Below are positions 31,131-40,563 of a stretch of 64,000 nt of DNA, one piece after another. The position numbers and the translations under genes are program-made. The notes under the pieces are model-generated. The model ran no database searches. It was not told where the DNA came from and saw nothing but the letters and a program-made list of their open reading frames with translations. The DNA is from Phycisphaerae bacterium (GTDB lineage: Bacteria > Planctomycetota > Phycisphaerae > Phycisphaerales > SM1A02), in the NCBI GenBank assembly GCA_002709295.1, contig PAQL01000029.1:79687-143686 (forward strand), in the 5' to 3' direction. Position 1 is the stretch's first letter, and each line of letters opens with the position of its first letter.

Positions 31131-32789
31131 TCAGTTGTCCGATGCGGTGGCCTGGACCATCGCCTCGTCGAAGTTCGCGACCTCCGGTCGCTGCGGATCA
31201 CTTCCCTGATCCGCCCGTCGGCCCGACGCCTCGTCGCGTCGGCCCCGACTCCTGCCGTCTCCGGCATCCTGCCGGTCGGCGGCTTCCTGCCCGCCTCGGG
31301 TGTCCTGCCCGTCCCCGCGGTTGTCGGACCGCTGGTTGGACGACCCTTCGGAGGTCCGACCCGCGGATTCGACCGCCAGTCGGTCCACGGCCAGTCCTCG
31401 GTCCTCGAGGGCCTGACGCAGGGAACCCAGGTTGTCACGAAGCAACGATCGTGCCGAGTCGCTGGCCGAGGTCAGGAGCACGGCCACCCGACCGGCCTCC
31501 ATCTTCATTTCGAGCCTCAAAGGGCCCAGAGAAGGCGGATCCAGACGCATGGTGAGGGTCCCGCCTCGCTGACGAGCAAGCGTCTCCAGCCCCCGCCCGA
31601 CGCCGGGCATGGTCCGGGTGCGTCCCTCGTCGGCCGGATCCGGCGCAGCTCCGGCCGGATGGTTCGGCAGAGTCTGCGCGATCGGGGGGGCATGGCGGTT
31701 CGATCCCCGGGTGGCCCCGGAGACGTCCGTCACCGGCATGGACGCGGTCGATGCCTGGTTCGAGGACTGGGAACGCGCCTCCCTCACCGCTTCATTGATC
31801 CTGTCCGCACGGGCGACCGCGGCCGGCCGCTTCTCGTCGGTCGCATCGGAACGCTTTCGATCCCGGGGACCGTTCAGAGGTTCCGGGGTCGGGCCCTCGC
31901 CGCGGTGCCTGGTGGTCGAAGCCCCTTCGGGGATCTCGATCCGTCCGGCGACCTCACCACCACGGCGAGGATCGGCGGTGGTGCTGGATTCGATGCCGGA
32001 CACCTCCCCGCCATCACGGACCGTGGTGCCCACGGCCGTCTGCTCGTTCATCCCTCGAAGAGCGATCGAATCGGCGTCGTCAGCGGCGATCATGGATCCC
32101 GTCTCCGACGTCGCCTCCACCGGCATGGTCGTCCCCGATGCCTCGCTCACGTCCGCCGGACTCCCGATGACCGAGGTCGGAACCGCGGTCGAGACGGCCT
32201 CGGACACCGTCGTGACTCCGGAACCGGCGGTGAGGCCGCCCGGCGAACCTGGCAGATCACCCGACGGGATCGTGCCCGTGTCGATCGGGGCCTTCGAACC
32301 GGAGGCGGGATCGGTCACGAACCGACCGGGAACGAGCGGAATGCCGATCCCGGTTCCATCCTCGGACCCATCCTCGGGCCGGGGCTCGTCCTCGGATCGA
32401 ACCACATCATCGTCACTCGGACGCTCGACGGCCGGCTCGTCGCCGGATGCCCCGGTCTCCTTGTTCGTGTCCGTGGTGCCGGAGCCGGGCAGGTCGTCCC
32501 TCGCGTCGTCGGTTCCCCGGGGCTCGGACCGCTCGGTGATCGGATCGTCGCCCGCGGCGGCATCTCCCGAACGGGAGGACCCGGTCTCCACATCGAGCTT
32601 ACGCTCGGAGGTCGGGGCGGGGGACGCGCCGTTTTCGCGCGTCGCGCCGTTACGGCCTGCAGAATCGGCCCGGGTCAGGGCAGGCCCGAAGGGCGGCTGA
32701 TCAGGCGTCGACCGGGGTGTTGATGCCCCGGGAAAGCGGATCGGCTCCATTCCTGCGGCTGGAAGCTTGTTCGTCATCAGGCTTGGCAT
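31131..32789 (-). CDS. fliK: Flagellar hook-length control protein FliK
   Basis: Up to 552 residues. Most is disordered, rich in Ser, Thr, Gly, Asp and Pro. The C-terminal hook-length domain is recognisable near residues 400-490: LTMRLDPPSLGPLRLEMKME, VAVLLTSASDSARSLLRDNL, LRQALEDRGL. FliK measures the hook and switches export to filament substrates. The start is uncertain: ATG 32789, 32777 or 32750 all lie inside the preceding motE-like gene, so the two overlap by 50-89 bp in different frames. Confidence 0.85.
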   Translation of the reverse strand: MPSLMTNKLPAAGMEPIRFPGASTPRSTPDQPPFGPALTRADSAGRNGATRENGASPAPTSERKLDVETGSSRSGDAAAGDDPITERSEPRGTDDARDDLPGSGTTDTNKETGASGDEPAVERPSDDDVVRSEDEPRPEDGSEDGTGIGIPLVPGRFVTDPASGSKAPIDTGTIPSGDLPGSPGGLTAGSGVTTVSEAVSTAVPTSVIGSPADVSEASGTTMPVEATSETGSMIAADDADSIALRGMNEQTAVGTTVRDGGEVSGIESSTTADPRRGGEVAGRIEIPEGASTTRHRGEGPTPEPLNGPRDRKRSDATDEKRPAAVARADRINEAVREARSQSSNQASTASMPVTDVSGATRGSNRHAPPIAQTLPNHPAGAAPDPADEGRTRTMPGVGRGLETLARQRGGTLTMRLDPPSLGPLRLEMKMEAGRVAVLLTSASDSARSLLRDNLGSLRQALEDRGLAVDRLAVESAGRTSEGSSNQRSDNRGDGQDTRGGQEAADRQDAGDGRSRGRRDEASGRRADQGSDPQRPEVANFDEAMVQATASDN

Positions 32790-33492
32790 CGAGGGCCTCC
32801 GTCCCGGTCACCGCGATCGCGGTCCGGTCACGAAGAGCCAACTGCAAAATCGCTGCCACATCGGTCTTGCCCTGATCCACGAACTCCCCGAGGATCTCGC
32901 TCCGCCGCTGGGAACCCATGCCTGCGAGCACGTCGACCACCAGATGCCGACGATCACCGTCGTACCAGGCCTGGATGATGCTGAAGGCCGTGTCGAGCTT
33001 CATCTCCTCGAGATCGGTCACCGTCTGGACGAACTCCGCGTCACCGGATCGCTTCGCGATCTGCTCGAATCGGGCCTCCCGGGCGTCCAGAGCCTGTTCC
33101 CGAAGGTCGATCTCGTCCTTGCGAGCCCGGTAGTTGGCCTCGATGCGAGCGTTGATCGCATCGGCATCACGCCCCAGTCCCATCGCGATCTCGTCGCCGA
33201 GATCCCTGATCCGTTCCGCGGCATCCGCCGGCGCGAGATTGGTCAGCGGCATCGAACCCCAGCGAAGCGTCGGATCGTCCGGCACCGCCGCGGCGAGTTC
33301 CGCCTCGCGGGCGGCCGCCGCCTCCCGGGCCGCCCGTTCATCCGCGATGGTCGAGCCGAACAGCTCCCGGACCCGCTCGAGACGATCGGTGTCGATCCTT
33401 CCGGACTGGTACAGCCAGCCGACCGCCAGCAGGATCGCCAGCATGTTCACCACGGCGAGGAAACTGAGAGTGCTCCAGATGGTTCGCATCAT
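32701..33492 (-). CDS. MotE/MgtE_N-like flagellar membrane protein
   Basis: A 263-residue protein with one N-terminal transmembrane segment (LSFLAVVNMLAILLAVGWLY), a long charged coiled-coil (residues 60-160) and a C-terminal helical bundle resembling the MgtE N-terminal/FliG-middle fold (FVQTVTDLEEMKLDTAFSII, VLAGMGSQRRSEILGEFVD). Proteins of this plan between fliJ and fliK are MotE-type, thought to be chaperones for stator proteins. ATG 33492 overlaps the fliJ stop (ATGA). Confidence 0.72.
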   Translation of the reverse strand: MMRTIWSTLSFLAVVNMLAILLAVGWLYQSGRIDTDRLERVRELFGSTIADERAAREAAAAREAELAAAVPDDPTLRWGSMPLTNLAPADAAERIRDLGDEIAMGLGRDADAINARIEANYRARKDEIDLREQALDAREARFEQIAKRSGDAEFVQTVTDLEEMKLDTAFSIIQAWYDGDRRHLVVDVLAGMGSQRRSEILGEFVDQGKTDVAAILQLALRDRTAIAVTGTEALDAKPDDEQASSRRNGADPLSRGINTPVDA

Positions 33493-33974
33493 GCGGTCTC
33501 CCGGACGCCGTCTTCGACGGCCTCCCGTTCTCGAGCCCTGCGGGCTCCGGCGTTGGTCGCGATCTCGTCGAGCGCCGACTGTTCACGACGCTCGATCTCC
33601 ATTTTCCATGCCTCGTATCGACGTTCCCTGACCAGCTCGATGGCCCGTCGATCCCTGGAGGCCTCCGCCAGGACCGCCCGCGCGGCATCGAGTCGTCGAT
33701 GAAGACCGGCCAGTTCGAGCACCGATCGCTGAGCGTCCCGCATCAACGACATCGATGCGTTGGCCGCGGCGCGGAGCAGGTGGGGCCGGACCTCGCCCAC
33801 CAGGCCGTCCCTGGCCTCCTCCCTCGCGTTCACGATCGAGGCCTGCCTTCGTCGAAGATCGTTCTCCAGTCGATTCCGCTCGCCCTCCAGTTCCGCCACC
33901 TCGCGGCGGCGGACATCCTCGGCCCGCTTGCGGGCGTCGAGCAGGGCCTGGAGCTGGAATCGAAATCGAGCCAT
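33489..33974 (-). CDS. fliJ: Flagellar export chaperone FliJ
   Basis: A 161-residue, almost wholly alpha-helical coiled-coil protein, rich in Arg/Glu/Ala. The start MARFRFQLQALLDARKRAED is the usual FliJ opening ('F-x-F-x-L-x-x-L-L'). FliJ links the FliI hexamer to FlhA and escorts export substrates. Position directly after fliI supports the call, since coiled-coil sequence alone is weak evidence. Confidence 0.85.
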   Translation of the reverse strand: MARFRFQLQALLDARKRAEDVRRREVAELEGERNRLENDLRRRQASIVNAREEARDGLVGEVRPHLLRAAANASMSLMRDAQRSVLELAGLHRRLDAARAVLAEASRDRRAIELVRERRYEAWKMEIERREQSALDEIATNAGARRAREREAVEDGVRETA

Positions 33975-34003
33975 GAGGTCGTTTCAACGGTGGGACGGAG
34001 GGA

Positions 34004-35350
34004 TCAGCCGCCGGCGGCCTGACGAAGTCGTTCGCTCTCGGCGGCGAGTTCACAGAGGGTGCGGCAGGTCAGCGGGAAGTCGGTGAGATCGTCCTTGTCC
34101 TGCTTGAGGAACGCGTCGATCGCCGGCTTCAGGGCGATCGCCACGTCGGTCATCGGATTGGAGCCGGCCGCGTACGCGCCGATGCTGATGAGTTCCTCGC
34201 TCTCGCGGTGGGAGGCCATCAGCTCGAGGATGCGGCGACGCGCGGTCACATGGTTGGCGTCCGAGACCTGGTCCGCGAGTCGGGAGATCGACTCCAGCGG
34301 ATCGATCGCGGGGAAGTGACCCCGATTGGCCAGGCGTCGACTGAGCACGACGTGACCGTCGAGAATCCCCTTCGCGGCATCCGCGACCGGTTCGGTGAGA
34401 TCGTCGCCCTCGACCAGGACGGTGTAGACGCCGGTGATCGATCCTCCGCCCTCGATGCCTCCCGCCCGCTCCAGGAGCTGGGGAAGCAGGGAGAACACGC
34501 TCGGGGTGTATCCCTTGGTCGCAGGCTGCTCGCCGGCGGCCAGACCGATCTGTCGCTGCGCCTGGGCGAAGCGGGTGATCGAGTCGACCATCAGCATCAC
34601 GTCCCGTCCGGTGTCACGGAAGTGCTCGGCCGCGGTGATCGCGGCCGCCATCGCCCGGACGCGGAGCAGCGGGCTCTCGTCGCCGGTGGCGACCACCACC
34701 ACGGAACGTGCGAGGCCCTCGCTGCCGAGGGCGTCGACGATGAACTCCTTGACCTCTCGTCCTCGTTCACCGACCAGGGCGATGACGTTGACGTCCGCGG
34801 AGGTGCCGCGGGCGATCGACGCCATCATGGTGCTCTTGCCCACGCCCGGACCGGCGAAGATCCCGATCCTCTGCCCCCTGCCGAGGGTGGTGAGTCCGTC
34901 GATGGCGCGAAGACCGGTGGAGATGGGTTCCTTGACGATGCCCCGGGTCATGGGATTCACGACCGGAGGGAACAGCGGCCGGGCCTCGAGCCCCGTGGGC
35001 GCCGGGCCACCGTCGATGGGTCGCCCCAGACCGTCGAGCACCCGCCCGAGCCAGGAGTCCCCCACCATGATCGCGTCGCTCACCCGCTCCAGATGAACCC
35101 GATCGCCGGGGCCGGTGCCGTTGGAACCGGCAAGGAGCATCACGATCGCGTTGGATTCGCTGAATCCGATCACCTCGCCCAGCACCGGCTCGCGATGTCG
35201 GGACGAACCCTCGATCCGGACCACCGATCCGATCGGGACCCGCAGCCTGCGGACGAGGACCGTCATGCCGCGGACCGCATCGACGGTCCCGGAGACGCAC
35301 CTTGGTTCGAAGGCATCGAGCGCCTCCACGCTTCGTTGAAAGACCGTCAC
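34004..35350 (-). CDS. fliI: Flagellum-specific ATPase FliI
   Basis: A 448-residue F1-beta-like ATPase of the flagellar export apparatus. Walker A GPGVGKST is at 167-174, then VIALVGERGREVKEFI, the catalytic-site segment LMVDSITRFAQAQRQIGLAAGE, SLLPQLLERAG and GILDGHVVLSRRLA. Length and motif order are normal. Its start overlaps the fliH stop by 4 bp (GTGA/ATGA type), so the two subunits, which form a complex, are made in coupled fashion. Confidence 0.96.
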   Translation of the reverse strand: MTVFQRSVEALDAFEPRCVSGTVDAVRGMTVLVRRLRVPIGSVVRIEGSSRHREPVLGEVIGFSESNAIVMLLAGSNGTGPGDRVHLERVSDAIMVGDSWLGRVLDGLGRPIDGGPAPTGLEARPLFPPVVNPMTRGIVKEPISTGLRAIDGLTTLGRGQRIGIFAGPGVGKSTMMASIARGTSADVNVIALVGERGREVKEFIVDALGSEGLARSVVVVATGDESPLLRVRAMAAAITAAEHFRDTGRDVMLMVDSITRFAQAQRQIGLAAGEQPATKGYTPSVFSLLPQLLERAGGIEGGGSITGVYTVLVEGDDLTEPVADAAKGILDGHVVLSRRLANRGHFPAIDPLESISRLADQVSDANHVTARRRILELMASHRESEELISIGAYAAGSNPMTDVAIALKPAIDAFLKQDKDDLTDFPLTCRTLCELAAESERLRQAAGG

Positions 35351-36282
35351 TGCGGCTCATCCCCGTCCGGCGCAGCCTCGGGAGGTTCGGACCCGGTCTG
35401 CGGGGCGATCTCGTCCCAGGAATCGGACGTCGGGTCGGTCGCAACGGTCTCGTCGGGTGCCGACGAAGCCGAATCCTCCACGGGCGCCGTGGTCGCGGCG
35501 ACGTCGGCCGCGGTCGCCGAGGGCGGGACCGACGGGGCCGGCGGCGGCGGAGCATCGGACGACTCGAGAAGCTCGGGGAAGAGTCCCTTGACGATCCTGG
35601 ACATCTGGGCATCGAGTCTCGCATCGACCTCGCCGTCTCCGGCGGACACCAGACATCCGCCGCGCACGACCTCCGGATCGGACTCCATCACCACGTCGAC
35701 GTCCGAAGCGGCTCCGATCATCCCCTTCGTCCTCGCGAAGTGCGTCTCGATGATCGACTGATCCTCCGGATGGACCCGGACTCGGAGCCGGGTGGCGCCG
35801 GACAGCATGCCCACCGCGGCCTCGACCTGCTCGGTGACGATCGAGGGATCGTGCTCGGGGAGCCGTCCCAGGACCCGTTCCGCGATTGCGATCGAGAGTC
35901 GAAGCAGATCGCGCCTCGCCTCCTCCCGGAGCTGGTCGCGGCCGGCGAGGAAGGCCTGAAGCGCCTGGTCCCATCCCTCCGCGACCGCGGCGAGCCGGGG
36001 TGAGTGGGACGCCTCGGCGGCCTCGAATCCCTCGCGCCTTCCCTCCTCGATGCCCGCGACCCGGCCTTCACTCCCACCCCGGGCGAACCCTTCGGCATGT
36101 CCGCGTTCCGCGGCCCCATCGACGAGCTCCCGGGCCTCGGCGCGGGCCTCCTCGACGATCCTCTCGGCATCCCTGCGGGCCTGTTCGAGGATCTCGTCGG
36201 CCTCGCGGCGGACGTCACCGAGGTTCATGACCACGGCGGTTCCGATGATTTCCCTGGCTTGAAGGTTCTTGATGAGGGCCAC
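35347..36282 (-). CDS. fliH: Flagellar assembly protein FliH
   Basis: About 311 residues. The N-terminal half is a charged coiled coil with GxxxG-type repeats (AAERGHAEGFARGGSEGRVA, EEGRREGFEAAEA) and the C-terminal domain (about 120-235) matches FliH/YscL (LRLSIAIAERVLGRLPEHDP, LRVRVHPEDQSIIE). It regulates FliI. An unusual tail of about 75 residues follows, rich in Pro, Ala, Ser and Asp/Glu. GTG 36282, 16 nt after the fliG stop with GGAG 6 nt before it, is preferred; the frame stays open to 36327. Confidence 0.88.
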   Translation of the reverse strand: MALIKNLQAREIIGTAVVMNLGDVRREADEILEQARRDAERIVEEARAEARELVDGAAERGHAEGFARGGSEGRVAGIEEGRREGFEAAEASHSPRLAAVAEGWDQALQAFLAGRDQLREEARRDLLRLSIAIAERVLGRLPEHDPSIVTEQVEAAVGMLSGATRLRVRVHPEDQSIIETHFARTKGMIGAASDVDVVMESDPEVVRGGCLVSAGDGEVDARLDAQMSRIVKGLFPELLESSDAPPPPAPSVPPSATAADVAATTAPVEDSASSAPDETVATDPTSDSWDEIAPQTGSEPPEAAPDGDEPQ

Positions 36283-36298
36283 GCGTGTCTCCGCCGAC

Positions 36299-37339
36299 TC
36301 AGACCACCACGTCGCCACCACCACCACGTCCGGTGATGACGATCTCGCCCGAATCCTCGAGCCGCCGGACGATGTCGACGATCCGCTGCTGCGCGGCCTC
36401 GACGTCGCTCACCCGGACCGGCCCCATGAACTCCATGTCCTCCTTGATGACCTCCGCGCCACGCGCGGACACGTTGGAGAGGAACTTGTCCTTGAGCTCG
36501 TCGGAGGCCATCTTGAGGGCGAGGGCGACCTCGCTGTTGTCGATGTCCTTCATGAGTCGCTGGATCGACTTGTCGTCGAGCATGCGGATGTCCTCGAAGA
36601 CGAACATCAACCGCCGGATCTCCTCGACGAGATCGGGATCCTCGCTCTCGACGCCCTCCATGATCGACTTCTCGGTGTTGCGATCGCAGAGGTTGAGGAT
36701 CTCCGCCACGGTGTTCACGCCTCCGACCTTCTCGGTGGAGTGCATGATCATCGAGCTCAGCCTGGCCTCGAGGCCCATCTCGACCTCCCGGATGACCTCC
36801 GGATTGGTCTGCTCCATGTTCGCCACCCGCCGGACCACCTCGATCTGGCGCTCCTCGGGAAGTCCGCCCAGGACCTCGGAGGCCTTGTGGTGAGGAAGAT
36901 GGCTGACGATCAGGGCGATGGTCTGGGGGTGCTCGTCCTGGATGAAGGTCAGAAGATTGTCGGTCTCGGCCTTCTGAAGGAAGGCGAAGGGGGTGCGCTG
37001 CACCTGGGTCTGGATCTGGGAGATCACCTTGTCGGCGACGCCTCCGTCCAGCGAGTCCTTGATCAGACGCTTCGCGTAGTCGAGGCCTCCCTCCCGAGCC
37101 CAGCCCTGGGCCATGGCCAGGCTGTAGAACTCGGAGATGATCCCCTCCCCCAGATTGCGGGGGACGTCACCGAGGGATGCGAGGGCCCGGGTCACCTCCT
37201 CGACCGAATCGGTGGGAAGCTCCCTGAGGATCGCTCCCGCCGCATCCGGCTCGAGCAGGAGCAGGAGCACCGCGCTGCGAGCGACTCCGTCGAGTTCCTC
37301 GACGGTGTCGGGCAGTTTCTGGCCGGGACGAATGCTCAT
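36299..37339 (-). CDS. fliG: Flagellar motor switch protein FliG
   Basis: A 346-residue rotor protein that couples stator force to the MS ring and switches rotation. The FliG middle domain has the EHPQTIALIVSHLPHHKASE segment, and the C-terminal domain ends with LKDKFLSNVSARGAEVIKED and VRVSDVEAAQQRIVDIVRRL, with the charged ridge KSIMEGVESEDPDLVEEIRR. Gly-rich ending GRGGGGDVVV is unusual but short. It lies between fliF and fliH as expected. Confidence 0.95.
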   Translation of the reverse strand: MSIRPGQKLPDTVEELDGVARSAVLLLLLEPDAAGAILRELPTDSVEEVTRALASLGDVPRNLGEGIISEFYSLAMAQGWAREGGLDYAKRLIKDSLDGGVADKVISQIQTQVQRTPFAFLQKAETDNLLTFIQDEHPQTIALIVSHLPHHKASEVLGGLPEERQIEVVRRVANMEQTNPEVIREVEMGLEARLSSMIMHSTEKVGGVNTVAEILNLCDRNTEKSIMEGVESEDPDLVEEIRRLMFVFEDIRMLDDKSIQRLMKDIDNSEVALALKMASDELKDKFLSNVSARGAEVIKEDMEFMGPVRVSDVEAAQQRIVDIVRRLEDSGEIVITGRGGGGDVVV

Positions 37340-37414
37340 GGAGGAAGGTGATTCCGAAGGTGCGGGGATTGGGTCCGGAGCGACGGCCTGGGCCGGCTCC
37401 GGCTGAATGCTCGA

Positions 37415-39112
37415 TTACGACTCGGTCCTCATCCAGCGACGAAGCAGGACCGCGACCTCGGCGGGTTCCTTCTTGATCAACTGGTTCAATTGTTCCAGCA
37501 TCTGCTTGCGTCGAAGGTCCTCGTCGTCGAGTTCGACCCCGACCATGGCGGGTGCGGCCTCGTCGGCCTCGCCCACCACCTCGGCATGATCGTCCTCGAG
37601 CACCGGCGGGACGCCCGCGAGATCCTCGGCGGTGGGAAGCGTCTCGCCCCCACCGGTCCGCCGGATCATCATGAACATCATCGCCAGCGAGAGCAGCGAG
37701 AGCCCGACGAGTCCCGCGTTCTTGAGCGCGGTCCCCATGCCGCTGTCCGCCATCGATCCGATCGAGCCGGCGAATCCGCCGACGCCCGCAGCGGTCACGT
37801 CCTCGGACGAACGCCAGTCGGCGAACGGGAAGACCTCCACGTTGACCTCGCCCACGGTTCCATCACGGAACCCCGAGCTGTCCACCAGGGGGACCAGCAG
37901 ACCGAGGTACTTGGACTGGATCACGGCGACCCTGGCATCGATCTGGGCGGCGCCGATCTCTGCGTCCTCTCCAAGCTCGCTGCGAAGCTCCGCCACCACC
38001 GCCTGCTCGGGGATCACCACCGAGGCGGCGATCTTGACCGGGAAGTCGGCGAGCTGATCGGTGGTCCGCTGGTTCAGCGGGAAGCGGACGTCCCGGACCC
38101 GCCTCTCGGATTCACGCGTGGCGGGACCGGAGCCCCCGGTGTTCCCGATGGCCACCGGGGCGTTGACCCCGCTGTTGGCGGCGAATCCCGGCTGACCACC
38201 CCTGGCGGCCGCGACCGGAGTCGAGGTCTCGTCGGACTCGATGTAGGTCTCGGTCGAGACCGGCTTTCCGGGATCGGTCTCGACCTCCATGATGTCGGCG
38301 AGCAGGATCTGCGAGTTCACCGCCACCTCGGCCTGCGGATAGGCCACCCGAACCAGCTGCAGGAGCCGATGAGAGGTCTCGAGCTCCCAGGCCCGGGTCG
38401 ATTCGAGATAGTTGCGACGGCCACCGGCCGCCCCCTCGTCGAATCGGAAGCTGTTGTTGTTGACCCCGTCGATGACCGTGATGTCCTTGAGCTGGACACC
38501 GAGACCATGCGCCGCGACCGATCCGATCTGGGAGGCGAGGCCCTGATCGATCCGGGTCGAGCTCGAAGGCATGACGGTGATGCTGGCGGTGGCCGGCTTG
38601 GCCCCCTTGAGGATCCGGGACCGGGCCTCGCCCGGGTTGTAGACCAGATTGACCGCCTCGATGCCTCGGATCATGCGGATGGACTTCTCGGCATCCCGAC
38701 GGCGGGCATCCTGCTGACGGATCTCGCGCTCCCGCGCGGAGACCATCATCGAGCCCTCCTCGGGAACCGGATCCTCCTCGTCGAGGGAGGCGGCATGCCC
38801 CTGGTTCTCGAGGAGGCCGAGGATCGCGGCCCGATTGGCCAGCGGGACGCGGATGACGTCGGCACCCCCGTCCTCGACTGGATAGCCCCGTTCCTCGATC
38901 ACCTGCATGGCGACCAGCTTCTCCTCGGGCTTCACCTTGATGGAAGACATCGAGGGACTGGCCGCGTACTGCGAGACCAGAAAGAGGCCCATCACGAGGA
39001 TGATGCCGATCGATCCCACCAGCAGGCGGGCGGAGACGTCCAGCGCACCGATCCGGGCGGCGACGTCCTTGACTGATTCTCTGAATCGCTCGATCACGGG
39101 GATGGCCTCCAT
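37415..39112 (-). CDS. fliF: Flagellar MS-ring protein FliF
   Basis: A 565-residue inner-membrane ring protein and base for the export gate. One transmembrane segment lies near residues 33-52 (VGSIGIILVMGLFLVSQYAA) and a second near 480-500. The ring-building motifs are present (KPATASITVMPSSSTRIDQG, VHGLGVQLKDITVIDG-like). The C-terminal FliG-binding tail reads RRKQMLEQLNQLIKKEPAEV. The start is ATG 39112, or GTG 39097, which has a better-placed GGAGG. Confidence 0.94.
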   Translation of the reverse strand: MEAIPVIERFRESVKDVAARIGALDVSARLLVGSIGIILVMGLFLVSQYAASPSMSSIKVKPEEKLVAMQVIEERGYPVEDGGADVIRVPLANRAAILGLLENQGHAASLDEEDPVPEEGSMMVSAREREIRQQDARRRDAEKSIRMIRGIEAVNLVYNPGEARSRILKGAKPATASITVMPSSSTRIDQGLASQIGSVAAHGLGVQLKDITVIDGVNNNSFRFDEGAAGGRRNYLESTRAWELETSHRLLQLVRVAYPQAEVAVNSQILLADIMEVETDPGKPVSTETYIESDETSTPVAAARGGQPGFAANSGVNAPVAIGNTGGSGPATRESERRVRDVRFPLNQRTTDQLADFPVKIAASVVIPEQAVVAELRSELGEDAEIGAAQIDARVAVIQSKYLGLLVPLVDSSGFRDGTVGEVNVEVFPFADWRSSEDVTAAGVGGFAGSIGSMADSGMGTALKNAGLVGLSLLSLAMMFMMIRRTGGGETLPTAEDLAGVPPVLEDDHAEVVGEADEAAPAMVGVELDDEDLRRKQMLEQLNQLIKKEPAEVAVLLRRWMRTES

Positions 39113-39225
39113 GCCGTCCGTCGTGCACTGTGCGTCCCGGGGCTTCCATGCCTCCGCGAGTCATCCTGACAAGCGGGAGCACCCCATCCTCCTTTCACCG
39201 CCGAGGCCGACTCGGCGAAGGAAGA

Positions 39226-39549
39226 TCAGACGCGGATGTTCTTGACCTCGTCGTAGGCATCGACGAGCTTGTTCCTGACCGCCAGCAGCATTCTGAAGGC
39301 GGTGTCCGCGGTCTCGGTCGCCGTGATGACCTCCTCGAGGGAGGCCTCACCGGTGGCGGCACCGATCTTGGCCTGTTCGGCGTCCTGCTGAAGGCGGTTG
39401 ACCTGCTCGATCTGCTCGAGAAGGGCCGACTTGAAGTCCCCCTGCGATCCCTTCCCGGGCTCCCCCACGGGCGCGACTATCTTCGGGCCCTGGACCTTGT
39501 TGAGGCCCTGGGTTCCGAGCTGGCTGAGGGGACCGAGTGGATCGCTCAT
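39226..39549 (-). CDS. fliE: Flagellar hook-basal body protein FliE
   Basis: A 107-residue MS ring-rod junction protein. The C-terminal pattern ASLEEVITATETADTAFRML...VRNKLVDAYDEVKNIRV is the FliE signature, ending at the conserved 'AYxEVxxIRV'. It lies after flgC and before fliF. The N-terminal 40 residues are variable, as in the family. Confidence 0.93.
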   Translation of the reverse strand: MSDPLGPLSQLGTQGLNKVQGPKIVAPVGEPGKGSQGDFKSALLEQIEQVNRLQQDAEQAKIGAATGEASLEEVITATETADTAFRMLLAVRNKLVDAYDEVKNIRV

Positions 39550-39572
39550 GACTGTTCAATCCGTCAAGGGGT

Positions 39573-39977
39573 TCAGGCGAGGACACGAATCGCCGAATCA
39601 ATCATCGACCGCGTGGTGTCGATGGCCTGAATGTTCGCTTCATAGGCACGGAGGGCCTCGATGCCGTCGACCATGGCCCGCTCGTAGCTGATGTCGGGCA
39701 TCGGACCGAGACCGTCGGCGATCCCGTCGGCGAGGTCGGCCTCGGACCCGTGGCCCACGGTCGCGAACCGACCGTTGAAGACCGGCACCCGGTCGATCGC
39801 CGAGACATGCACCCCGAGATCGCTCCCCCGGGCGGGATCCCCGGGGGCGAAGTCGACCTGGATGAGCTCGAAGCCCGGAGTGTTCCGGTTCGCAAGGTTC
39901 GCACTGATGGCGTCCATGCGGGTCCTCTGGGCCAGGAGGCCGCTTCCCGAGATGTCGAAGGCACCGTAGATGGCCAT
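39573..39977 (-). CDS. flgC: Flagellar basal-body rod protein FlgC
   Basis: A 134-residue proximal rod subunit. The N-terminal motif DISGSGLLAQRTRMDAISAN is followed by LANRNTPGFE, and the C-terminal helix reads GIEALRAYEANIQAIDTTRS with the usual 'YEAN' rod/hook motif. A standard FlgC in size and order. Confidence 0.94.
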   Translation of the reverse strand: MAIYGAFDISGSGLLAQRTRMDAISANLANRNTPGFELIQVDFAPGDPARGSDLGVHVSAIDRVPVFNGRFATVGHGSEADLADGIADGLGPMPDISYERAMVDGIEALRAYEANIQAIDTTRSMIDSAIRVLA

Positions 39978-40011
39978 GGATCAGGCTCCGAACCGGACAA
40001 GTCCCGGAAGA

Positions 40012-40455
40012 TCAGGGTCGTTCGCGAATCGCCGAACGAAGAATGTCGTGCTCCTTGCGGAAGAGCTCGCTGGCAAGCCGGAACGACAGGGCGTTCTCCG
40101 CGAGATCCTGCATGACGCGTTCCAGATTGCGGTCGTTTCCGTCATGCTGGCGAAAATCACCCGTTTCGACGGGGTCCAACCGGATCCCATCGGGAAGGAA
40201 TCGGATCCCCTCGGTGTCCGCGAAGGGCCCCTGCCCGCCCGGGATCGGCATCGCGGTCGGAAGGCCCTGATCACGCTCCCGGGCCGCCTTCATGGCCGCC
40301 TGGAACTCCGCGACGGGGACATCACGGCGGCGATGGTCGGGATCGTCGATGTTCGCGGCGGCGTCGGCCAGCAGGGCATTGCGCTGCCAGGAGAACTGCA
40401 TCATCCGCTTGAGATAGGGCAGGGCGCCCGTGTTGGAAATTCCACCATCAGTCAT
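40012..40455 (-). CDS. flgB: Flagellar basal-body rod protein FlgB
   Basis: A 147-residue proximal rod subunit. It has an N-terminal helix with LKRMMQFSWQRNALLADAAAN then IDDPDHRRRDV (the 'NIANxxTPGYK' region in a diverged form), and a C-terminal helix ending LAENALSFRLASELFRKEHD. ATG 40455 is chosen because GGAGG lies 8 nt before it; the frame remains open to 40482. It begins the rod/hook operon and is preceded by a candidate sigma-54 promoter. Confidence 0.88.
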   Translation of the reverse strand: MTDGGISNTGALPYLKRMMQFSWQRNALLADAAANIDDPDHRRRDVPVAEFQAAMKAARERDQGLPTAMPIPGGQGPFADTEGIRFLPDGIRLDPVETGDFRQHDGNDRNLERVMQDLAENALSFRLASELFRKEHDILRSAIRERP

Positions 40456-40504
40456 GTCCGGATCCTCCGGAAAGCCGTCCACTCGGCGACTTCCGCCTTC
40501 CTGG

Positions 40505-40520
40505 TGCAGGTCCTGCGCCG
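40505..40520 (-). promoter_or_regulatory. Candidate sigma-54 promoter for flgB operon
   Basis: CGGCGCA-GGAC-CTGCA: GG and GC separated by exactly 10 nt, with 4/5 match in the -12 TTGCA element. The predicted start is about 12 nt downstream, leaving a leader of about 40 nt. The gene for a sigma-54 activator lies directly upstream. Confidence 0.45.
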
Positions 40521-40563
40521 TCCAACGCGCAGTTTCGGCCTCGAACGAGGAGGCCGGATCGGA

